Of a DNA stretch of 64,000 bases, positions 1-8,087 are shown piece by piece (the first letter of the stretch is position 1; each line of letters begins with the position of its first letter). A program made the translations under genes and the position numbers. The stretch comes from Rhodococcus sp. 14-2483-1-2 (GTDB lineage: Bacteria; Actinomycetota; Actinomycetes; Mycobacteriales; Mycobacteriaceae). The notes below the pieces were generated by a model, which was given only the letters and a program-made list of their open reading frames with translations, did no database searches and had not been told where the DNA came from. Where the stretch lies: NCBI RefSeq assembly GCF_002259405.1, contig NZ_NPFW01000021.1, positions 372,001 through 436,000 on the forward strand, given 5' to 3'.

Positions 1-12
1 GCCGTCGGTCAT
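1..12 (-). CDS. Start of next cytochrome bc1 gene (probably qcrA), cut by window edge
   Basis: An ATG on the minus strand at 12-10 overlaps the TGA of qcrC by four bases (ATGA), and the four codons in the window read M-T-D-G. In Mycobacteriales the gene after qcrC is qcrA, the Rieske iron-sulfur subunit of the bc1 complex. The identity is inferred only from this order and the coupling; there is too little sequence to test it. Confidence 0.5.
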
Positions 13-857
13 GATCTAGCTCCGATCCACAAAGTTGCTCCGACGACGGCGATGATGCCGACCGTCCAGATAGCGATCATCTCGGTACCGGGACCGAAGC
101 TTCCGATGCTCCAACCGCCTGCGGGAAGCGTTTCCTGGGCCGACTTGACGTACGCGATGATGTCGGACTTCTCCTCGATCGTCAGCTGACGATCGGAGAA
201 CTTCGGCATGTTCTGCGGACCGGTGACCATCGCGGTGTAGATCTCCTGCTCGTTGGCAGGGCCGAGGGACGGTGCGAACTTGCCCGAGGACAGAGCGCCG
301 CCTTCACCGGTGAAGTTGTGGCAGGAAGCGCAGTTGAGACGGAACAGTTCGCTGCCGCGTCCGATGTCGCCGCCGCGCAGCGACTCCTGGGCGATCTCAC
401 CGTTCTCGTCGCGGATGACCGTGGGTCCGCCGCCGTTGGCGTTGATGAACGCACCGAGGGCGTCGATCTGCTTGTCGTTGAACTTCGGCGGCTTGCGCAT
501 CGCCTGTGCCTCGTTGCGAACGGCGGGCATACGGCCGCTCGACACCTGGAAGTACACGGCTGCTTCGCCGACGCCGATGAGGCTCGGTCCGCGATCCTGA
601 ACACCCTGCAGGTTGGCACCGTGGCACGTGACGCAGGACGTGTCGTAGAGCTGCTTGCCCTCGCGGATCAGCGCTGCCGAATCGGTATCGGCGGTCGCGA
701 CCTGCGGGGTCGGCGTCAGAGCCGAAGCGAGGAACCCTGCGCTCAGAAGGCCCATCATCAGTACGAGCGCACCGGTGATGCGCCGGCGCGTCTTACGCTG
801 CCGTCTCGTCTTGGAGGCGGCGTTGTCGTCGGATGCTGCTGGGGGAGATGAACTCAT
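9..857 (-). CDS. qcrC: Cytochrome bc1 complex diheme cytochrome c subunit QcrC
   Basis: QcrC is the membrane-bound diheme cytochrome c that passes electrons from the bc1 complex directly to the aa3 oxidase in actinobacteria, which lack soluble cytochrome c. The 282-residue protein shows two heme sites, CVTCH at 75-79 and CASCH at 176-180. It has an N-terminal membrane segment around 28-47 after a basic stretch and a C-terminal one around 260-279, the usual architecture and length. An AAGGGA ribosome site precedes the ATG. It lies 83 bases downstream of ctaE on the same strand, so the two are probably one transcript, and it overlaps the next gene by four bases. Confidence 0.97.
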   Translation of the reverse strand: MSSSPPAASDDNAASKTRRQRKTRRRITGALVLMMGLLSAGFLASALTPTPQVATADTDSAALIREGKQLYDTSCVTCHGANLQGVQDRGPSLIGVGEAAVYFQVSSGRMPAVRNEAQAMRKPPKFNDKQIDALGAFINANGGGPTVIRDENGEIAQESLRGGDIGRGSELFRLNCASCHNFTGEGGALSSGKFAPSLGPANEQEIYTAMVTGPQNMPKFSDRQLTIEEKSDIIAYVKSAQETLPAGGWSIGSFGPGTEMIAIWTVGIIAVVGATLWIGARS

Positions 858-940
858 CTTCTATCCCTTGTCGTGTCGGGACGGACCGAACGTCGGGGGC
901 TGAATCCGTTCGCTCGTTATCTTTGGCGTGCTGACTGTCA

Positions 941-1552
941 CTAGCGGATGAAGTAGATCGTTGCGAAGAGGGCAATCCAGACGATGTCGACGAAGTGCCA
1001 GTAGTACGAAACGACGATGGCGGCGGTGGCCTGCGCGGGCGTGAACTTACTGACCAGCGTCCTGGTGATCAGGAACACGAAGGCGATGAGTCCGCCGATC
1101 ACGTGCAGTCCGTGGAAGCCGGTCGTGATGTAGAAGACCGAGCCGTACACGCTGCTCGAGAGCGTCGTGCCCTCGTGGACCATGTGGTAGTACTCGTACG
1201 CCTGGCCGGCCACGAAGAACGCGCCCATGACCAACGTGATGATGTACCAGCGGCGCAGTCCGAAGACGTCACCTCGCTCGGCGGCGAACACGCCCAGCTG
1301 GCAGGTGAACGACGATGCGATCAGCACCGCGGTCACCGGCACAGCGAGAGCGAGGTTCAGTTCCGTCGGCTCCGGCGGCCAGATTCCGTTCGCCTGGGCG
1401 CGTGCGACGAAGTACATCGCAAACAGCCCGGCGAAGAACATGAGTTCACTAGACAGCCACACGATCGTGCCGACGCTGACCATATTGGGGCGGTTCAGCG
1501 AGTGCACGCGTTGGGTGATTGCCGATCCTTGAGTCCCTACAGCGCTCGTCAC
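941..1552 (-). CDS. ctaE: Cytochrome c oxidase subunit III (CtaE)
   Basis: Subunit III of the aa3-type cytochrome c oxidase, an integral membrane protein of the respiratory supercomplex. I place the start at the GTG at 1552-1550, giving 203 residues beginning M-T-S-A-V-G, the family length and N-terminus. The frame stays open upstream, but those codons do not look like the family. Conserved segments include [20 protein letters not shown] and the late WHFVDIVW stretch. A CATACT hexamer ends seven bases before the GTG and there is no clear ribosome site, so a leaderless message is possible. Transcribed toward qcrC and divergent from the gene at 1704. Confidence 0.96.
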   Translation of the reverse strand: MTSAVGTQGSAITQRVHSLNRPNMVSVGTIVWLSSELMFFAGLFAMYFVARAQANGIWPPEPTELNLALAVPVTAVLIASSFTCQLGVFAAERGDVFGLRRWYIITLVMGAFFVAGQAYEYYHMVHEGTTLSSSVYGSVFYITTGFHGLHVIGGLIAFVFLITRTLVSKFTPAQATAAIVVSYYWHFVDIVWIALFATIYFIR

Positions 1553-1703
1553 AAAGAGAAGTATGACCCGTCGTAGTACGGAAGGCATATCCGGGTCCGC
1601 TCTTGGCGCGTCGTGTCGGAACGAATCCGAGTGCCTCCTTGTTCCCGTGCTGGTGGAAGGCCCTGTACGGGCCGGTAGGGTCCAGTCGTGCAAGGCTGGC
1701 CTC

Positions 1704-2180
1704 ATGGCAAAGCGCACCGAAGGTGGATGGTTTCGGAGACTGTTCTCGCGATCGACGGACGAACGTCTGGACCCCACCCGCGACGACCTGGTGACAGTGG
1801 CGAGTTGCTTCGACGACGCACAGGCATGCTCGGCCGTGCTCGACGAAGCGGCGAGGACCCAGCCGGTGTGGACGGAGGCGTCGGACGTGCTGCTTCGGCA
1901 CCATCTGCTGTTGCCCGCTCACGAAGTGGAGGACGCCGCGTCCGTCGCGGCGCAGGACGGTTACGAAGTCGGACCGAACGTCGAACTCGCGGACAGCGAG
2001 GGCTATCGCCCGAAGGTCGACGACGGCGTCCCTCTGGTGCTGCAACGTGTGCAGGTGCTCGACGCCTTGCACTGCTCGCAGGAGCGTTCTCGCATGGCGG
2101 GCCTCGCTCAGCGTCGAGGGGGAGCCGTACTCGGCTGGGACGCGCTGCAGCCCGCGCAGCCCGACGCAGCGTCTGGCTAA
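1704..2180 (+). CDS. Conserved hypothetical protein (about 158 aa)
   Basis: I do not recognise a function. The ATG at 1704 gives a soluble 158-residue protein with a basic N-terminus ([14 protein letters not shown]) followed by a mixed alpha/beta-looking acidic body; no signal peptide, membrane segment or catalytic motif is visible. The frame is open further upstream to 1563, but the earlier codons overlap the presumed ctaE promoter and look non-coding. It is divergent from ctaE (151 bases apart) and ends 51 bases before trpD, so it may be transcribed with trpD. Codon use matches its neighbours. Confidence 0.75.
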   Translation: MAKRTEGGWFRRLFSRSTDERLDPTRDDLVTVASCFDDAQACSAVLDEAARTQPVWTEASDVLLRHHLLLPAHEVEDAASVAAQDGYEVGPNVELADSEGYRPKVDDGVPLVLQRVQVLDALHCSQERSRMAGLAQRRGGAVLGWDALQPAQPDAASG

Positions 2181-2231
2181 GCTTCCACGGCACCGAGTGC
2201 ATCGACGGCAGAAGGGCACGGCAGAACCACC

Positions 2232-3293
2232 ATGACCGCAGCGATCAGCGACGAACAGCCGCGAACCTGGCGTCGAATCCTCGGCGCGTTGACGAACCAC
2301 ACCGACCTGTCCAGCGCCGACACCGGCTGGGTCATGGACGAAATCATGGCCGACAACGCGACAGCCGCGCAGATCGCAGCCTTCGGCGTAGCGCTCAAGA
2401 TGAAGGGCCCGACGCCGGCGGAGGTGAACGGGCTGGCCGAGTCGATGCTGGCGCACGCAGTGCTGGTGCACACCGACACCGACGCCGTCGACGTCGTGGG
2501 GACCGGAGGGGACGGAGCAGACACCGTCAACATCTCCACGATGGCCGCCGTCGTCGTCGCTGCCAGCGGCATCCGAGTCGTCAAGCACGGCAACCGCGCA
2601 GCCTCGTCGAAGAGCGGCACGACCGACGTGCTCGAGGCGTTGGGTGTCCGCGTGACACTCGGGGCCGCCGCAGTCGCGGCGAGCGTCGAGCAGGTCGGCA
2701 TCGGCTTCTGCTTCGCGCCGATCCACCACCCCGCACTGCGCTTCGCTGCCGCACCGCGCAAGGAAATCGGAATCCCCACGGTCTTCAACGTGCTGGGGCC
2801 ACTGACGAACCCGGGCCGCCCGCGCGCAGGCCTGATCGGCTGCGCGTTCGAGAACCTGGTCCCCGTGGTCGCCGATGTGTTCGCCGCCAGGGGCAGCTCG
2901 GTGCTCGTCGTCCGCGGCGACGACGGACTGGACGAGATCACCCTGTCGACCACCACGACCGTGCACGTGGTGTCCGGTGGTTCGGTGAAAGTCGAGACGA
3001 TCGACCCGCTCGACTACGGCATCGCCCGAGCGCCCATCGAAGCTCTGAAAGGCGGAGACGCCCAATTCAACGCAGCCGTGGCGCATCGCGTGTTCGCCGG
3101 TGAACACGGCCCCGTCCGCGACGCAGTACTGCTCAACGCGGCCGCAGCGATGGCAGCGCACCATGGCGTGTCCGGCGACCTCCACACCCGGATCGAAGCC
3201 GGATTGGCCACTGCCGCAACGACAGTCGATTCGGGCGCGGCAGCACGTCTGCTCGCCGATTGGGGTCGATGCACCAACGAACTCGTCGACTGA
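2232..3293 (+). CDS. trpD: Anthranilate phosphoribosyltransferase TrpD
   Basis: Catalyses transfer of phosphoribose from PRPP to anthranilate, the second step of tryptophan synthesis. The 353-residue protein has the glycine-rich PRPP loop [14 protein letters not shown] (about 90-103), the [12 protein letters not shown] segment that binds PRPP and anthranilate, and [12 protein letters not shown], all typical of the family. It stands alone, away from other trp genes, between ctaE and an Lrp-like gene as in M. tuberculosis (Rv2192c). Its stop is 12 bases from the stop of the convergent Lrp-like gene. Confidence 0.97.
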   Translation: MTAAISDEQPRTWRRILGALTNHTDLSSADTGWVMDEIMADNATAAQIAAFGVALKMKGPTPAEVNGLAESMLAHAVLVHTDTDAVDVVGTGGDGADTVNISTMAAVVVAASGIRVVKHGNRAASSKSGTTDVLEALGVRVTLGAAAVAASVEQVGIGFCFAPIHHPALRFAAAPRKEIGIPTVFNVLGPLTNPGRPRAGLIGCAFENLVPVVADVFAARGSSVLVVRGDDGLDEITLSTTTTVHVVSGGSVKVETIDPLDYGIARAPIEALKGGDAQFNAAVAHRVFAGEHGPVRDAVLLNAAAAMAAHHGVSGDLHTRIEAGLATAATTVDSGAAARLLADWGRCTNELVD

Positions 3294-3305
3294 CGTAGAG
3301 GACGC

Positions 3306-3581
3306 CTACTCGCCGATCGAGAAGCCGGCATCGACATCGGCGCTCGAATAGGACTGGAACGCAATGTGAGTGGTGGTGCTGCGCACTCCCCGCACACGAT
3401 TGATGTGCTTGGTGATGACCTCTGCGATCGAAGCATGATCGCGAACCTTGACGATGGCGATCAAATCGACATCCCCAGCACACGAGTAGACCTCCGACAC
3501 CCCGTCGACATCGGCAACGGCCTGAGCCGCCTCCGGAATCAAGTCGGCCTCGGCGTCGATCAAGACGATGGCATTGATCAT
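3306..3581 (-). CDS. Stand-alone Lrp/AsnC ligand-binding (RAM) domain protein
   Basis: A 91-residue protein that consists only of the alpha/beta ligand-binding and oligomerisation domain of Lrp/AsnC regulators, with no DNA-binding helix-turn-helix. The pattern A-I-V-L-I-D-A-E, then V-Y-S-C-A-G-D-V-D-L-I-A and R-G-V-R-S-T-T-T-H-I-A, is characteristic of the family. Such proteins form rings that bind amino acids and may act as sensors or as partners of full-length Lrp proteins. A perfect TGAGGAG ribosome site precedes the ATG. It follows the exonuclease gene on the same strand by 54 bases and converges on trpD, but a role in tryptophan control is only a guess. Confidence 0.93.
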   Translation of the reverse strand: MINAIVLIDAEADLIPEAAQAVADVDGVSEVYSCAGDVDLIAIVKVRDHASIAEVITKHINRVRGVRSTTTHIAFQSYSSADVDAGFSIGE

Positions 3582-3635
3582 CTGTGCTCCTCAAGCATCT
3601 CGAGCTCGGTGTCCGACGCGAGCTACCCCCAGACC

Positions 3636-5435
3636 CTAGTTGCTGCCGTGCTGCAAGAGTCGTTCCGCAGGCTCCAATCCTGCCCTGAACGGTCGTTCCG
3701 CAGGCTCCACTCCTGCCCTGAACGGTCGTTCCGCAGGCTCCACTCCTGCCCGTGCTGCTTCTCGCGCCGTCCGACACCACGACTCCCACGAACCCGCCGA
3801 CCGTGCCGGGCTGCAGTACCCACTGCTCGTACGCACGATCCGGACTCCGTCCGTACGCAGCCAGGCCGCAATCAGTCCGACTTCCTCCGGCGGCGCGCCG
3901 CGAAGCGGGGTGGTATCGGGCAGCACCGTCTCGGCCGACGCGGTGATGGCATCGACAACAGGCATCGGATGCACTCCGCGCGGCGCGACGGCAGCGCCGG
4001 CCAGACGCCCGAAGCGCACCACGATCAACTCCCACCCGCCGTCGGACGTCCGCTTCGCCGCAACCAGTTCGGCAATGGTGGCCACTGCTGCCGATCGGTG
4101 CATCCTGCGCAGTGCATCGACGGTGATCGCGATCCGGTCGCGTAGACGAGCTGCCGTCTCGTACAGCTCCTTGTCCGCCAACTCGGCGACGCGGCTGCGC
4201 ATGGAATAGAGAACGGCATCGTCCTGACCGCACACGAGGGCGAGAAACTGTGTCGGGGCGTCCGAGTACTCGTCGGCCGTCAACGGGCCGGACAGTGCCG
4301 CTGGGCAGCCTCCGACGTCGGTTGCCGGACAGTGGTCACCGTGTCGGACCGAGCGAGCCAGACGTCGAGTGCACGTTCGTAGGCGGCAGAACTCCGCGAC
4401 GAGCGCAGCGGCCTCGGCGGCGTCGCCGCGAACCGAGAACGGTCCGAGGCTGTTCGGTGTCGGTGTGCGAACGATCGACAGGCGGGGAAACGCCTCGTCG
4501 GTCAGGGTGATCCACCACCCCTTCCTGGGAAACTTCGAGCGGCGGTTGTACGGCGGGATGTGCGCCGAGAGCAGCCGTAGCTCGCGGACTCCGGCCTCGA
4601 GCGCGTGCGCACACTCGACGTGGTCGACGCGAGTGGCCAATGCGACCATCTCCTTCATCCGGCCTCTCGTCTCCGAGCCGGTGAAGTAGTTGCGCACGCG
4701 TCGCTTGAGGTTGTTGGACGTACCGACGTACAGCACCTCGTCGGACGGGCCGCGGAACAGATAGACGCCGGGGGTGCCGGGTAGATGAGCAGCCAGGCCG
4801 CGTTTGGCGCGCTGGCCGGCCGACACCGCGGGTAGGTAGTCGACCAACTCGGCGTAGCTGTGGACTCCCTGATTGCCCACACGTTCGATGAGGCCGTGCA
4901 GAACGTCGACGGTCGCCCGGGCGTCGTCGAGTGCGCGGTGGGTGGGCCTGGTGCCGGACCGGAACAACGTCGACAGTGCGGACAGCTTCACCGACGGGGC
5001 CTCGTCGCGCGTCAGAACTCGACGAGCCAGCTTGACGGTGCACAGCACCTGAAACCGTGGCCACGTGATGTCGAGACGACTGGCGGCCGCTTTGAGGAAG
5101 CCCGTGTCGAAGCCGGCGTTGTGCGCCACCAGCACCGAACCGCGCGCGAATTCGAGGAAACCGGGCAGGACCCGTTCGATGCGCGGCGCGCCGATGAGCA
5201 TCGCCGATGTGATGCCGGTCAGCTCGACGATGTACGGCGGGATGGATCTGCCCGGGTCGATCAGGGTGGCGAACTCGCCGAGAATTTCGCCGCCTCGAAC
5301 CTTGACTGCCCCGATTTCGGTGATGGCCTCGGTGTCCGCGCTACCACCGGTGGTCTCGAGGTCGACGACGACGAACGTCGTCTCGTGCAGGGGGGTGTCG
5401 AGTTCGTCGAACGTCAGCTGGATGGGCAGGCTCAC
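3636..5435 (-). CDS. DEDDh 3'-5' exonuclease fused to GIY-YIG/UvrC-like module
   Basis: A two-part nuclease of the mycobacterial Rv2191 type, about 599 residues from the GTG at 5435; a TTG at 5465 would add 10 residues, and neither has a clear ribosome site. The N-terminal DnaQ-like exonuclease shows D25-E27 in VDLETTGG, D110 in VAHNAGFD, and H166 with D171 in HRALDDA. A GIY-YIG domain follows (GVY at 223-225, YVG at 236-238), then a UVR-like helical hairpin near [13 protein letters not shown]. The family is proposed to act in DNA repair or proofreading. The last 35 or so residues are an 11-residue tandem repeat ending in a short unrelated tail (see the repeat entry). Confidence 0.9.
   Translation of the reverse strand: MSLPIQLTFDELDTPLHETTFVVVDLETTGGSADTEAITEIGAVKVRGGEILGEFATLIDPGRSIPPYIVELTGITSAMLIGAPRIERVLPGFLEFARGSVLVAHNAGFDTGFLKAAASRLDITWPRFQVLCTVKLARRVLTRDEAPSVKLSALSTLFRSGTRPTHRALDDARATVDVLHGLIERVGNQGVHSYAELVDYLPAVSAGQRAKRGLAAHLPGTPGVYLFRGPSDEVLYVGTSNNLKRRVRNYFTGSETRGRMKEMVALATRVDHVECAHALEAGVRELRLLSAHIPPYNRRSKFPRKGWWITLTDEAFPRLSIVRTPTPNSLGPFSVRGDAAEAAALVAEFCRLRTCTRRLARSVRHGDHCPATDVGGCPAALSGPLTADEYSDAPTQFLALVCGQDDAVLYSMRSRVAELADKELYETAARLRDRIAITVDALRRMHRSAAVATIAELVAAKRTSDGGWELIVVRFGRLAGAAVAPRGVHPMPVVDAITASAETVLPDTTPLRGAPPEEVGLIAAWLRTDGVRIVRTSSGYCSPARSAGSWESWCRTAREAARAGVEPAERPFRAGVEPAERPFRAGLEPAERLLQHGSN
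3661..3751. repeat. 33-bp direct tandem repeat, about 2.8 copies, in the 3' end of the exonuclease gene
   Basis: Copies begin at 3661, 3694 and 3727; the first two are 33 bases and differ by one base, and the third is cut after 25. Read on the coding (minus) strand they encode repeats of the 11-residue unit [11 protein letters not shown], so the unit keeps the frame. The core contains the short inverted pair CAGG/CCTG. Because 33 is a multiple of three, copy number can change without breaking the gene. Confidence 0.9.
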
Positions 5436-5582
5436 CGGGACGACGTTAGGGCCGACCTCCGACAAGAACGCTCAGCGCGCCGCCGAACGTCGTCGTGTCA
5501 CGAAACCTGTCGGTGCCCGACGCTATCTTTCGCTTCGTCGGCCGATTCGGCCGCCGGAAACCGCAAAGAGACAAGGATCACA

Positions 5583-5864
5583 ATGATCATCGACTGCAGT
5601 GACTGCCTGGTCCGTGACATCGCCTGCGCGGACTGCGTCGTGACGGTGCTTCTCGGGGCTCCGGGGATGCCGTCGAGATCGGACGGGCGGTGGGTCGGTC
5701 CGCCGTCTCGTATCACTCTCGAGCAGGAAGAACTCGGTGCCATGGGTGTGCTCGCCGATGTCGGTCTCGTGCCCACTCTCAAGCTCGTCGTGAACGACGA
5801 GGACACCGCCGAGGTTCCGTTGTTATCGACTCGTGACACACCGGGGGATCAGCGCGCCGGCTAG
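5583..5864 (+). CDS. Small protein with paired CxxC motifs, function unknown
   Basis: A 93-residue protein starting at ATG 5583 behind AAGGATCA, a good ribosome site. The N-terminus carries C5-x2-C8 and C15-x2-C18 six residues apart, the geometry of a metal-binding knuckle (zinc or iron-sulfur), followed by a leucine/valine-rich middle and an acidic-to-mixed tail. No signal peptide or membrane segment is seen. It sits between the divergent exonuclease gene and the NlpC/P60 locus. I do not know the family's function. A small hairpin (5884-5899) follows its stop. Confidence 0.8.
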   Translation: MIIDCSDCLVRDIACADCVVTVLLGAPGMPSRSDGRWVGPPSRITLEQEELGAMGVLADVGLVPTLKLVVNDEDTAEVPLLSTRDTPGDQRAG

Positions 5865-5984
5865 CGAGAATCGGGGCGAATTCACTCGCCTCGGCGAGTT
5901 GGGGTCGACACAGGGGTATGCCATTTCGTAACCTTCCTGAGACCTTGCGGAGTCTCGCCAGTCCAAACCGGAGTGGCGTCGCAA

Positions 5985-6135
5985 GTCACCGCCTAATCGT
6001 TCACTCGCGAGAGTGTTCGTACCGGGAACCCGATATCTACTGGGGTGAATCCCGCTGAGCCACCACACGGTGGCCGGTGGGTAGGGCTGCTCTTCCCAGC
6101 CCGAACCCGTCAGCTAACTCGGTCGGCGGACGATA
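5985..6135 (+). promoter_or_regulatory. c-di-AMP riboswitch (ydaO-yuaA type) upstream of NlpC/P60 gene
   Basis: The leader contains the hallmarks of the ydaO-yuaA class: GGGGTGAATC at 6042-6051, a short hairpin GCCACC-acac-GGTGGC around 6059-6074, a second arm GGGCTG-ctcttcc-CAGCCC around 6084-6102, then GAACCCGTCAGCTAAC and CGGTCGGCG at 6103-6128. This layout matches the actinobacterial elements known upstream of resuscitation and cell-wall hydrolase genes, where cyclic di-AMP binding turns expression off. The 5' boundary is approximate. The downstream gene starts 25 bases after the element. Confidence 0.88.
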
Positions 6136-6159
6136 GGAAGAAACGGAGCACCATCTTTC

Positions 6160-6714
6160 GTGGCGTCACAACTTTCCAACCGATCATTGCGGCGAGTCCT
6201 CGTAGCCGGAGCGCTCACGGCAGGCGTGGTCATTCTTCCCGCTGCGCCCGCAATGGCGGCCCCCCTCACCATTCCCGGCGTCGGAACCTTCGAGATTCCT
6301 GACATCCCGGGCCTCCCTCCCCTCAACATTCCCGGTGTGCCTGCGCCTGGTGCGCCGTTGGCACCCCAGGTCACCCCGGCAGCGAAGGCCGTTCAGGCCG
6401 CAGAATCCAAGATCGGAGCACCGTACGTGTACGGCGCTTCGGGTCCGGATTCGTTCGACTGCTCCGGCCTCGTTCAGTGGGCGTACAAGCAGGCCGGCAT
6501 CAGCTTGCCCCGTACGAGCTACGACCAGGCGGCCGCAGGCACTCCGGTCTCGCGCGACAGCCTCGCCCCCGGCGACGTCGTCTCGTTCTACGACGGATCG
6601 CACTCGGGCATCTACGTCGGCAACGGCAATGTCGTGCATGCATCCACGTCCGGCGTGCCGGTCAAGGTTGCTCCGCTTGCCTCGATGCCGTTCGACGGTG
6701 CTCGCCGTTACTGA
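6160..6714 (+). CDS. Secreted NlpC/P60 peptidoglycan endopeptidase (single domain)
   Basis: A 184-residue exported cysteine peptidase expected to cut the D-gamma-glutamyl-mDAP bond of peptidoglycan stem peptides. It starts at GTG 6160. Residues 1-33 form a signal peptide with an AMA-A cleavage site, 35-70 are a proline-rich linker with repeated I-P-G-V/I-P motifs, and 75-184 are the NlpC/P60 domain with C101 (in FDCSGLV), H148 and H160 as the catalytic triad. There is no coiled coil, unlike its neighbour at 7022. It is controlled by the riboswitch just upstream and closed by a strong hairpin at 6745-6781. Confidence 0.94.
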   Translation: MASQLSNRSLRRVLVAGALTAGVVILPAAPAMAAPLTIPGVGTFEIPDIPGLPPLNIPGVPAPGAPLAPQVTPAAKAVQAAESKIGAPYVYGASGPDSFDCSGLVQWAYKQAGISLPRTSYDQAAAGTPVSRDSLAPGDVVSFYDGSHSGIYVGNGNVVHASTSGVPVKVAPLASMPFDGARRY

Positions 6715-6744
6715 TTCGAGCGACCGACGTCTGCTGTGATCGAC

Positions 6745-6781
6745 CGACAGGGTCGAGCCGTTCATCGGCTCGGCCCTGTCG
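6745..6781 (+). terminator. Intrinsic-type terminator hairpin after first NlpC/P60 gene
   Basis: CGACAGGGtCGAGCCG at 6745-6760 pairs with CGGCTCGgCCCTGTCG at 6766-6781 around the loop TTCAT, broken only by one T-G wobble. There is no T-run, which is common for terminators in GC-rich actinobacteria. Confidence 0.8.
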
Positions 6782-6875
6782 GCGTATCCGGACACGGACC
6801 GCGCGACACGCCGGTCCGGTGGACAGGGAAGCATCCAGTTCGTAATCTGATCGAGACCTGGTCGATGTTTATTTT

Positions 6876-6995
6876 GTGACCTGTCACCTCGAACCCCCGT
6901 CGATTTCGGACCGTGTTCACGTCCGCGCCCGTAAGAGCATGGGTATGGTTCGTTTTCGGTCTACTTTTCCAACCGTTGCCTCGGTCGAGGTGACA
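6876..6995 (+). promoter_or_regulatory. Leader with long-range 11-bp inverted repeat before second NlpC/P60 gene
   Basis: TGTCACCTCGA at 6882-6892 is the exact reverse complement of TCGAGGTGACA at 6985-6995, enclosing 92 bases and ending 26 bases before the GTG of the next gene. The left arm also overlaps a small palindrome GTGAC-ct-GTCAC (6876-6887). This could be a structured leader RNA or paired operator sites. It lacks the conserved GGGTGAATC and GTCAGCTAAC blocks of the upstream riboswitch. The rest of the 307-base gap (6715-7021) holds only the terminator at 6745-6781. Confidence 0.45.
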
Positions 6996-7021
6996 TCTGT
7001 GAGGACGGAGAGTCGCTTTCC

Positions 7022-8083
7022 GTGGCGATATCGAGATCTACCCGAGCGTTGCGTACGGCCCGTAACTCGCTGGTTGCTGTTGCACTGACCGCATGCATCG
7101 CCGTGGTGCCGACGACGACGGCGACCGCGCAGCCGGGATTCGGTTCGGCGTCCGACGCGCAGACCGAGCTCGCCGAGCTTTCTCGCCAGTCCGAGCAGAC
7201 CACCGAATCTCTGCACAATGCTCAGATCGATCTCGACGCCAAGAACCAGCAGCAACTCGACGCGCAGGTCGTCGTCGACCAGAGCCGTGCCGCGGTGGAC
7301 GCAGCGCAGGCTCAGTTGGAGCAGCTCAAACCGGCCATGGACAAGGTCGCCAACGTCAACTATCAGGGCGCGCGGACCAACCGACTGTTCGCCGTCATGG
7401 TCAGCGACTCGCCACAGCAGTTGCTCGACCAGATGTCGGCGCTGGATGTGATCTCTGCGGAGACCGCCGACCAGGTTGCTCGTTTCAAGCAGGCGAGCTC
7501 GGATGCCGAGACGGCCGAGCAGGCCGCAACGACGGCCGCCGAGCAGGCGCGCGTCGCCGCGGAACAAGCCAAGGCCGTCAGCGACGACCTCCAGGCCAAG
7601 CAGAGTGAGCTGCAGGGGCAGATAGCCGAGGTCATGGCCGCCTACAGTGCGCTCTCGTCCTCGGAGCAACTGGCTCTGGCCGGTTCGGCCCTGCCCGACG
7701 GATTCGACCCCGCCACGATTCTGCAGAACCTGACGCCGGGATCGGGTGCCAGTGCGCTGCAGGCCGGCCTGACGCAGATCGGCAAGCCGTACGTGTGGGG
7801 CGCAACCGGCCCGGACGGCTTCGACTGCTCAGGGTTGGTCGTATGGGCGTACAAGCAGGTGGGCAAGACGTTGCCGCGGTCGAGTCAGGCGCAGGCGGCA
7901 GGCGGAACTCCGGTGGATCAGAAGGATCTGCAGCCGGGTGACGTCGTCCTGTTCTATCCGGACATCTCACACGTCGGCATCTATGCCGGAAACGGCAACG
8001 TGCTGCATGCCTCCACCTTCGGTGTTCCCGTGAAGGTGCAGTCGATGGCTTCGTTCCCGTACTACGGGGCGCGTCGATACTGA
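7022..8083 (+). CDS. Secreted coiled-coil NlpC/P60 endopeptidase (Rv2190c/RipC-like)
   Basis: A 353-residue exported peptidoglycan hydrolase. It starts at GTG 7022 behind a purine-rich GAGGACGGAGAG. Residues 1-37 are a signal peptide, 43-220 are predicted coiled coil (Q/A/E-rich heptads, two helices around 45-110 and 145-215), and 240-353 are the NlpC/P60 domain with C269, H317 and H329 as the triad. This architecture matches the mycobacterial RipC type, whose coiled coil is thought to receive FtsEX-like activation. The catalytic half is clearly paralogous to the protein at 6160, suggesting a tandem duplication with loss or gain of the coiled coil. Confidence 0.95.
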   Translation: MAISRSTRALRTARNSLVAVALTACIAVVPTTTATAQPGFGSASDAQTELAELSRQSEQTTESLHNAQIDLDAKNQQQLDAQVVVDQSRAAVDAAQAQLEQLKPAMDKVANVNYQGARTNRLFAVMVSDSPQQLLDQMSALDVISAETADQVARFKQASSDAETAEQAATTAAEQARVAAEQAKAVSDDLQAKQSELQGQIAEVMAAYSALSSSEQLALAGSALPDGFDPATILQNLTPGSGASALQAGLTQIGKPYVWGATGPDGFDCSGLVVWAYKQVGKTLPRSSQAQAAGGTPVDQKDLQPGDVVLFYPDISHVGIYAGNGNVLHASTFGVPVKVQSMASFPYYGARRY

Positions 8084-8087
8084 GGGT

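Noticed and set aside
1553..1777. Longer CtaE starting at 1777
   Set aside because: The extra 75 residues do not resemble the family, and the 203-residue form has the normal N-terminus.
3661..3751. CRISPR array
   Set aside because: Repeats are directly adjacent without spacers and are translated in frame.
6876..6887. MtrA or other named regulator site at GTGAC-ct-GTCAC
   Set aside because: The palindrome is short and does not match a motif I can name with confidence.
6860..7021. Second c-di-AMP riboswitch before the 7022 gene
   Set aside because: The conserved GGGTGAATC and GTCAGCTAAC blocks are absent.
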